Assembly (NCBI GenBank): GCA_963727765.1
Contig: CAVSGZ010000004.1
Coordinates: 124,001-188,000, forward strand
Direction of reading: 5' to 3'
Length of the DNA stretch: 64,000 nt
Source: FEN-299 sp963727765
GTDB taxonomy: Bacteria; Acidobacteriota; Vicinamibacteria; Vicinamibacterales; Fen-181
This document shows, piece by piece, positions 59,104 to 64,000 of this stretch. A program made the translations under genes and the position numbers. The notes below the pieces were generated by a model, which was not told the DNA's origin, searched no databases, and was given only the letters and a program-made list of their open reading frames with translations. How positions within the stretch are numbered: position 1 is the first letter of the stretch; each line of letters opens with the position of its first letter.

Positions 59104-61267
59104 CTACTTCGCCGCCACGATCCCCCGCCGTTTCAGCATCCACTCGATGCTCGGATCCTTCCCGCGGAAGTCCCGATACAGCTTGGCGAAATCGCCCACG
59201 TTGCCGCGCGAGAGGACCATCTGGCGGAACCGGTCGCCGTTGGCGCGCGTCAGGCCGCCGTTCTCGATGAACCACTCGAACGCGTCGTTGTCGAGCATCT
59301 CGGCCCACAGGTAGGCGTAGTAGCCGGCGTCGTACCCATTCGCCCAGATGTGCAGGAAGTAGCTCGAGCGGTAGCGCGGCGGCACCGGCGCGAAGTCAAC
59401 GCCCGCCTTCGCGAGCGCGGCTCTTTCGAACGCGTCCGGGTTCTGCACCGGCGCGGTGGCCGGCAGCGTGTGCCAGATCATGTCGAGCTCGGCCGCACCC
59501 AGGACCTCGGTCAGCGCGTAGCCCTGGTTGAACGTCTCCGCGTTCCGGATCTTGTCGGCCAGCGCCTGCGGCATCGGCTGGCCGGTCTTGTAGTGGATGG
59601 CGAAGTGCGAGAGCACCTTCGGGTAGAGCGCCCAGTGCTCGTTGATCTGCGAGGGCAGCTCGACGAAGTCGCGGGCGACGTTCGCGCCCGACAGCGTCGG
59701 GTAGGTCGAGTTGGCGAACATCCCGTGCAGCCCGTGGCCGAACTCGTGGAACATCGTCGTCACGTCGTCGTAGCTGAGAAGCGCGGGCTGGCCCGGCGCC
59801 GGCTTGGAGAAGTTGGCGACGTTGTAGACGACCGGGCGGCCGCCGAGCAGCCGCGACTGCTGCGTGAAGTTGTCCATCCACGCGCCGCCGTTCTTGTTGT
59901 CGCGCTTGAAGTAGTCGCAGTACCAGAGCGCCAGCGGCTTGCCGTCGTAGTCGAAGACCTCGAACACGCGGACGTCGGGCTGGTAGACCGGGATGTCGTG
60001 CCGCTCCTTGAAGGTGATGCCGTAGAGCTCGTGCGCCGCGTAGAACACGCCGTCCTGGAGGACGCGGTTGAGCTCGAAGTAGGGGGCCAGCTCCGCGCTG
60101 TTCAGGTCGTACTTGGCCTTGCGCACCTGCTCGGCGTAGAAATCCCAGTCCCACGGGGCGAGCGTGAAGCCGCCGTGCTGCTGGTCGATGAGCGCCTGGA
60201 TGTCGGCGGCCTCCCGCTTCGCGTTGGCGACCGATGGCGGGACCAGGCGGCCGACGAACTGCTCGACGGCGGCCGGCGTCTTCGCCATCTGCAGCTCGAG
60301 CGACCAGGCGGCGTGGTTCGCGAAGCCCAGCAGCGCCGCGCGCTTCGCGCGCAGGGCGGCCAGCTTGGCGATCGTGTCGCGCGTGTCGCTGGCGTCGCCG
60401 TGCTCGGTGCGCGTCCATGACGCGGTGAACAGCTTCTCGCGCGTGGCGCGGTTGGTGAGCGACGCCTCGAGCGGCTGCTGCGTCGTGTTCTGCAGCGGGA
60501 TCAGCCAGCGGCCGTCGAAGCCCCGCCCCTTGGCGGCGAGCGCCGCGCCCTGCAGATCGTCCTTCGACAGCCCGGCCAGGTCGGCCTCCGTGGAGGTCAC
60601 CAGGGCGCCCGCCTTGGTGGCCGCCAGCAGCTGGTTCATGAACTTCGCCTCGAGCGAGGCCTCTTCCTTGTTGAACTCCTTGAGCTTGGCCTTGTCGGCG
60701 TCCGACAGCCTGGCGCCGGCGTGCACGAAGTGCTCGTAGTAGGTACTCGACCAGGCGGAGCGACTGCGGGTCGAGCTTGAGCGAGGCGCGCTTCTCGTAG
60801 ACAGCCGCGATCCGCTTGAACAGCTTGTCGTTCAGGAAGATCGCGTCCTGGTGCGCGGCCAGTTTCGGCGCCACCTCTTCCTGGAGGGCCTGCAGCGTCG
60901 GGTCCGTGTTGGCTCCGGTGAGGCCGTTGAAGATGAGCTGCACGCGCGTCAGCAGCTGGCCGCTCTTCTCGAGCGCGACCAGCGTGTTGTCGAACGTCGG
61001 CGGCGCGGGGCTGCCGGCGATGGCCGCGATTTCGGCAATCTGGGCCTTCATGCCCGCCTCGAACGCGGGCTTGAAGTGGGCGTCCTTGATCTTGTCGAAC
61101 TGCGGCGCGCCGAACGGCAGCGGGCTCGGCGACATGAGCGGGTTGCTCTCGGTCGCCGCCGATGACGGTTTCTGCATGGTTGTCATGGGACCTGCCGACC
61201 ATGTGGAGACGGACACGGCGCCAACGACGAGGGCGCCGGCGAGCACGAGCGCGAGGTTGCGAAACAT
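59104..61267 (-). CDS. Exported M3 family metallopeptidase (Dcp-type peptidyl-dipeptidase), frameshifted in this sequence
   Basis: About 720 residues when repaired. ATG 61267 begins a signal peptide (MFRNLALVLAGALVVGAVSVS) with AAGGGA upstream; an ATG at 61285 is possible. The N-terminal helical part has LPFGAPQFDKIKDAHFKPAFE and TFDNTLVALEKSG. The zinc motif is FHEFGHGLHGMF (His near 507), with the distal Glu in FVELPSQINEHW. Typical end motifs are PRYRSSYFLHIWANGYDAGYYAY (split) and WAEMLDNDAFEWF. The N-terminal part goes out of frame at VEYLLRAL. Removing one base at 60738-60750 gives VEYYYEHFVHAGARLSD and joins the halves. Removes C-terminal dipeptides in the periplasm. Confidence 0.93.
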
Positions 61268-61316
61268 GAGGAGTATCCCTTCCATAACCGCGTCGCCGAG
61301 CGGCAATCGCACATCG

Positions 61317-62183
61317 TCAGATGATACCTCTATGAGGCGGCGGGCGAGTGCCCGGTTGTAGGGCGGGGCTTCCCTGGCCTGAGCGAAGTCGAAGGCAGCC
61401 CCGCCGGCGGGGGAACCAGGGGAAGAAGGCGGACGTTCGGGCGACGTAGTCGGCGTAACCCGGCTTCGAGGCCGTCAGGCCGCGCTCGAGCAGCGTGACG
61501 CCGGAGACGCGGAGCAGGAGGAAGGTCATCAGCGCGGGGCTGGCGATGGTCATCCAGCCTCCGCTCGCCGAGACCGCGACCAGGTACAGGCCCCACCAGA
61601 GGACCGCGTCGCCAAAGTAGTTAGGGTGGCGCGTGTAACGCCAGAGTCCGGTGTCCAGCACCTTTCCCCGGTTGGCCGGAACCGACTTGAAGCGCCGGAG
61701 CTGGTGGTCGCCGACGGCTTCGAAGGCCAACCCCACGATGAAGAGAAGCAGGCCGGCGACATCGGTGACGGTCACCTGCGCAGGCTGCGGACTTCGCGCG
61801 GCGATGAGCAGCGGCAACGCGACGAACCACAGGATCGCGGCCTGCAGCCAGAAGACGATGAAGAGGCTCCGCCACCAGAACGCGTGCCCGTGCGCGGTGC
61901 GAATCGCCCGGTAGCGCGGATCCTCTCCCGCGCCCCGGTTCCGCCGGAAAATGTGGACGGCCAGCCGCGCTCCCCACGCGGTGACCAGGACGGCCATCGC
62001 CACGGGCCGCGTCCCCGCCGCGCCCGGCAGCAGGGCGTAGACCCACGCCAGCACCGCGAAGCCGGGACCCCAGCAGATGTCGACAATGCTGGCGTCGCGC
62101 AGGCGGAGGCTGACCGCCCAGACGACCGTCATGGCGGTGAGCGCCGCGCAGAAACCGACGGCGGCCGTCGTCCAGAGCGTCAT
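61317..62183 (-). CDS. DUF1295 (steroid 5-alpha-reductase-like) membrane protein with repeat-encoded tail
   Basis: 288 residues. Motifs of the isoprenylcysteine methyltransferase/5-alpha-reductase-like fold: DICWGPGFAVLAWVYALLP, WGARLAVHIFRRNRG, GEDPRYRAIRTAHG, GLAFEAVGDHQLRRFK, LDTGLWRYTRHPNYFGDAVLWWG and PGYADYVARTSAFFPWFP. About six membrane helices. The conserved protein ends near FFPWFPRR; the last 25 residues come from an R2 repeat (61361-61405). The ATG overlaps the stop of the upstream gene (ATGA). DUF1295 genes are common in CarH/LitR-type operons, where they are thought to modify lipids or isoprenoids. Confidence 0.88.
   Translation of the reverse strand: MTLWTTAAVGFCAALTAMTVVWAVSLRLRDASIVDICWGPGFAVLAWVYALLPGAAGTRPVAMAVLVTAWGARLAVHIFRRNRGAGEDPRYRAIRTAHGHAFWWRSLFIVFWLQAAILWFVALPLLIAARSPQPAQVTVTDVAGLLLFIVGLAFEAVGDHQLRRFKSVPANRGKVLDTGLWRYTRHPNYFGDAVLWWGLYLVAVSASGGWMTIASPALMTFLLLRVSGVTLLERGLTASKPGYADYVARTSAFFPWFPRRRGCLRLRSGQGSPALQPGTRPPPHRGII
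61361..61405. repeat. R2-type repeat nested in an inverted pair at the 3' end of the DUF1295 gene
   Basis: GGCGGGGCT (61361-61369) and AGCCCCGCC (61397-61405) are perfect arms. The loop holds TTCCCTGGCCTGAGCGAAGTCGAAGG (split: CCTGAGCGAAGTCGAAGG), an R2-like hairpin half. Same nested layout as 9661-9725. Confidence 0.6.
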
Positions 62184-62818
62184 GGCTCGCGGGCCGGTCC
62201 CGTTGATGTCGCGTCGCGGGTGCCGAGCGAGGCGACGACGCGCGTCACCTCCTCGGCCCGAGCCTCGTCGAACGCGCCGTGATGGAGCCAGCGCACGACG
62301 CCCTTCTGGTCGATGAGCACCAGGAACGCGTCATTCTCGTTCGCGGCAAAGACGCCCAGCCGCCTCTTCCAGTCGCCCGACCCCGAGTAGACGGTGACGA
62401 CGTTCTCGTGCAGCTCAGCGGGCGTCCCCTTGCGCATGCCGCTGTCGATAAACCACTTCCCGAGCTTCGCCAGGCCACCAATCATCGGCACCTCGAAGGA
62501 GGTAACGGTCGGGTTCCCGGCCGTGGCCTTGCGGAACCACCCGCCCCAGGCCTCTACCGGGAAGCGGGACTGGTAGGTGAAGCCGATCATGACGAGCGCC
62601 ACTTTGCCGGAAGACGCCGCGGGCAGCGCCGCTTGGCGTCCGGTCAGGAACTCGCCGTCGAGGCGAGGCAGCGCCTGGCCGACGCGCAGCGGTTCCGGAG
62701 TCGTGGCGGCCTGGACCGTGGCTGCGACCAGCACCAGCGCGAAGGCCGCCCCGCGCGCGGCCGACGCGGAAAGCATCCACGACGAAAGCGATTCGAACAG
62801 TGAGTTGAGAGGGGGCAT
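62180..62818 (-). CDS. Exported thioredoxin-fold protein, ATP10/AhpC-like, function unknown
   Basis: 212 residues. ATG 62818 follows GAGGTC at about eight bases; a signal peptide lies at about 18-38 (AARGAAFALVLVAATVQA). The mature part has LRVGQALPRLDGEFLTGRQ then KVALVMIGFTYQSRFPVEAW, which resembles thioredoxin-like/ATP10 assembly factors, and DAFLVLIDQKGVVRWLHHGAF, a typical end of the fold. No CxxC redox pair is present. Middle gene of the operon with the CarH-like regulator (11 bp downstream of it) and DUF1295 (ATGA overlap). Role unknown; possibly a chaperone or a peroxiredoxin-like factor. Confidence 0.7.
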   Translation of the reverse strand: MPPLNSLFESLSSWMLSASAARGAAFALVLVAATVQAATTPEPLRVGQALPRLDGEFLTGRQAALPAASSGKVALVMIGFTYQSRFPVEAWGGWFRKATAGNPTVTSFEVPMIGGLAKLGKWFIDSGMRKGTPAELHENVVTVYSGSGDWKRRLGVFAANENDAFLVLIDQKGVVRWLHHGAFDEARAEEVTRVVASLGTRDATSTGPAREP

Positions 62819-62829
62819 GAGCTGACCTC

Positions 62830-63765
62830 TTAGTTCGCCCGTCCGCCGAGGCGGTCGAGCTGTTGCTGGTAGTCGTCGAAATCCATGAACACGAGGCCTC
62901 GGGTGCTCAACAGGTCGAGATGGGCCTCCGCGCCCGCGCCGCCGGCCCAGAACTCCACGCCGGCCGGGAGGCCGCGGATGATGGCGCGCAGCTCGCGGGC
63001 GACGCGGCGTTTGTTGTCGCTCACCGTGACGCCGAGCACCAGCACGCGCGCCGGGGCCGCCTTCACGGCTTCCACGATTTCACCGGCCGGCAGATCCGGG
63101 CCGAGGTAAGAGACGCTCAGGCCTGCCGTTGCCGCCAGCATCGCCCCGCCGAGGATGCCGATCTCGTGGCGCTCGCCGGCGGGGGTCGCGAACAGCAGGC
63201 GGACGGAAGAGTCCTCGCGCGCGTGAAGGCGCAGGAACGAGCCGAGCAGGTGCCGCATGGCCGCCGACACCAGATGCTCGTGCGCGATGGCGCCCCGATG
63301 CCCGTTCCAACGATCTCCGACACGGCGCAGCGCCGGCATGACCACGTCGCGCACGAGATGGAGCGGGGGGAGGACGGCGGCCAGCCGGGAGAACTCCCGG
63401 TCGACGGCGACACCGTCGAGCCGGAGAAGAGCGGCCCCGAACGCGCTCGCATCGAGCAGGGCGCCTGCGGTCTGCGGGACCGCCGGCGCGGTGGTGTGAT
63501 GGGCAGCCGTCAGGCGTCGTAGCTCGCCATCGCTCAGCGCGGCGACGCGGCCGACGGCGTGGCCGGCGGCCACCGCGCGCTGGAGGAGTCGCAGGCGGGC
63601 GACGTCGGCGTCCGAGTAGAGGCGGCCGCGATCGTCGCGCGCGGGCGTCACGGCGCCGTAGCGCCGCTCCCACGCCCGGAGTGTGTCGATGCCGATCCCG
63701 GTCAGGCGAGACACCGCGCGGATTGGGTATCGGGCCGCTGCGGGACGGGCCGGCGTCCCCTTCAT
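62830..63765 (-). CDS. MerR-family regulator with B12-binding domain (CarH/LitR-like photoreceptor)
   Basis: 311 residues. ATG 63765 overlaps the upstream stop (ATGA). The MerR HTH covers about 13-75: YPIRAVSRLTGIGIDTLRAW and RRYGAVTPARDDRGRLYSDADVARL. A four-helix bundle (about 105-180) contains W-x9-EH (W153, E163, H164), the adenosylcobalamin-capping signature of CarH. The B12 domain (about 185-305) has E198-R-H200-E-I-G203, the ExHxxG motif whose His ligates cobalt. The residue after W153 is Asn; in CarH this is His132, the ligand formed after light. H156 is close by. Expected to repress its own operon in the dark with AdoCbl. Confidence 0.9.
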   Translation of the reverse strand: MKGTPARPAAARYPIRAVSRLTGIGIDTLRAWERRYGAVTPARDDRGRLYSDADVARLRLLQRAVAAGHAVGRVAALSDGELRRLTAAHHTTAPAVPQTAGALLDASAFGAALLRLDGVAVDREFSRLAAVLPPLHLVRDVVMPALRRVGDRWNGHRGAIAHEHLVSAAMRHLLGSFLRLHAREDSSVRLLFATPAGERHEIGILGGAMLAATAGLSVSYLGPDLPAGEIVEAVKAAPARVLVLGVTVSDNKRRVARELRAIIRGLPAGVEFWAGGAGAEAHLDLLSTRGLVFMDFDDYQQQLDRLGGRAN

Positions 63766-64000
63766 CGCGCCACCACCCGGACGACGACGGCGGCGACGGC
63801 CGAAGCCGTCACGCCCCACGCCATGTCAACGAGCGCGAGAGGGAACGGATACTGCCGGAGCGTCGAGAAGTTGGTGAAGTCGTACACGCCGTAGACCACC
63901 AGGCCGAGCAGGGCGCCGTACCCGGCAGCCGAGGCCAGGCCCGACGCCCGCGGCGCCACCAAGAGGGCGATGCCCGCGCCGAGCAGCACGTAGACCACGA
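63762..64000 (-). CDS. DUF2177 family membrane protein, 5' end beyond the window
   Basis: About 79 C-terminal residues are visible. They show hydrophobic helices (VLLGAGIALLVA and AAGYGALLGLVVYGVYDFTNFSTL) and MAWGVTASAVAAVVVRVV at the end. GVYDFTNFSTLR followed by DMAWG is characteristic of DUF2177. The stop overlaps the ATG of the CarH-like regulator (ATGA), so the two are translationally coupled. DUF2177 genes are known companions of CarH/LitR in light-induced operons of Thermus, actinobacteria and others. Confidence 0.85.
   Translation of the reverse strand, partial: VVYVLLGAGIALLVAPRASGLASAAGYGALLGLVVYGVYDFTNFSTLRQYPFPLALVDMAWGVTASAVAAVVVRVVAR

Noticed and set aside
1..64000. tRNA, rRNA or transposase genes
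   Set aside because: No cloverleaf-like sequence, rRNA motif or DDE/serine/HUH transposase frame was noticed in the short intergenic regions. A dedicated tRNA scan would be the proper test.

Overview
The window is a GC-rich, densely coding stretch of a bacterial chromosome. It carries about 46 protein genes on both strands. I saw no rRNA, tRNA, insertion sequence, phage gene or CRISPR array. The gene content fits an Acidobacteriota chromosome, most likely of the Vicinamibacteria type. The evidence is a VWFA-related secreted protein of the kind expanded in acidobacteria, a large set of exported peptidases and sortilin-like BNR proteins, the MgtC-DUF4010 membrane protein, and frequent GTG and TTG starts. 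This assignment is an inference from gene families, not from a marker gene.

Layout. 1-9.7 kb: the tail of an aminotransferase, an exported carbohydrate pair (aldose 1-epimerase and a glucosidase-like enzyme), an S9 peptidase, an HD alarmone-hydrolase-like protein with a ChaN-PDZ protein, and rmuC. 9.7-17 kb: a HEAT-repeat/PQQ-repeat pair, an amidohydrolase lipoprotein, truA, an RsuA/RluB-type pseudouridine synthase, and a cysK-cysE cysteine operon. 17-27.7 kb: proline dehydrogenase, one polypeptide that fuses a SEDS (FtsW/RodA) polymerase to a penicillin-binding protein, an orphan glycyl radical enzyme, an ornithine-cyclodeaminase-type enzyme, an aminotransferase and a DedA protein. 27.8-34.3 kb: VWFA protein, MgtC-DUF4010, NUDIX, zinc ribbon, SRPBCC, a VapBC-like toxin-antitoxin pair and class I aldolase. 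34.3-44.6 kb: exported hydrolases (M61, S10, an M28 peptidase fused to a cyclophilin, and a BNR/sortilin-like protein). 44.9-49.2 kb: a translationally coupled redox operon (TetR, two flavodoxin-fold reductases, an amidohydrolase) followed by an aldo/keto reductase with Fe-S motifs. 49-61.3 kb: a murein endopeptidase, a penicillin acylase, a tandem-domain phosphofructokinase, speA, a CYTH protein, metK and an M3 peptidase. 61.3-64 kb: a four-gene operon around a CarH/LitR-like B12-binding MerR regulator, which looks like a light- or B12-responsive unit.

Three themes cut across the genes. First, seven genes need exactly one base removed to restore the conserved C-terminus or domain junction, and none needs a base added. 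This looks like a systematic sequencing or consensus artefact, although real frameshifts are possible. Second, short palindromic repeats are scattered between genes, sometimes nested inside each other and sometimes inside coding frames (tetR, the DUF1295 gene). Third, every convergent gene junction with a gap of roughly 60 bp or more contains an inverted repeat, which suggests bidirectional terminators without T-tracts.
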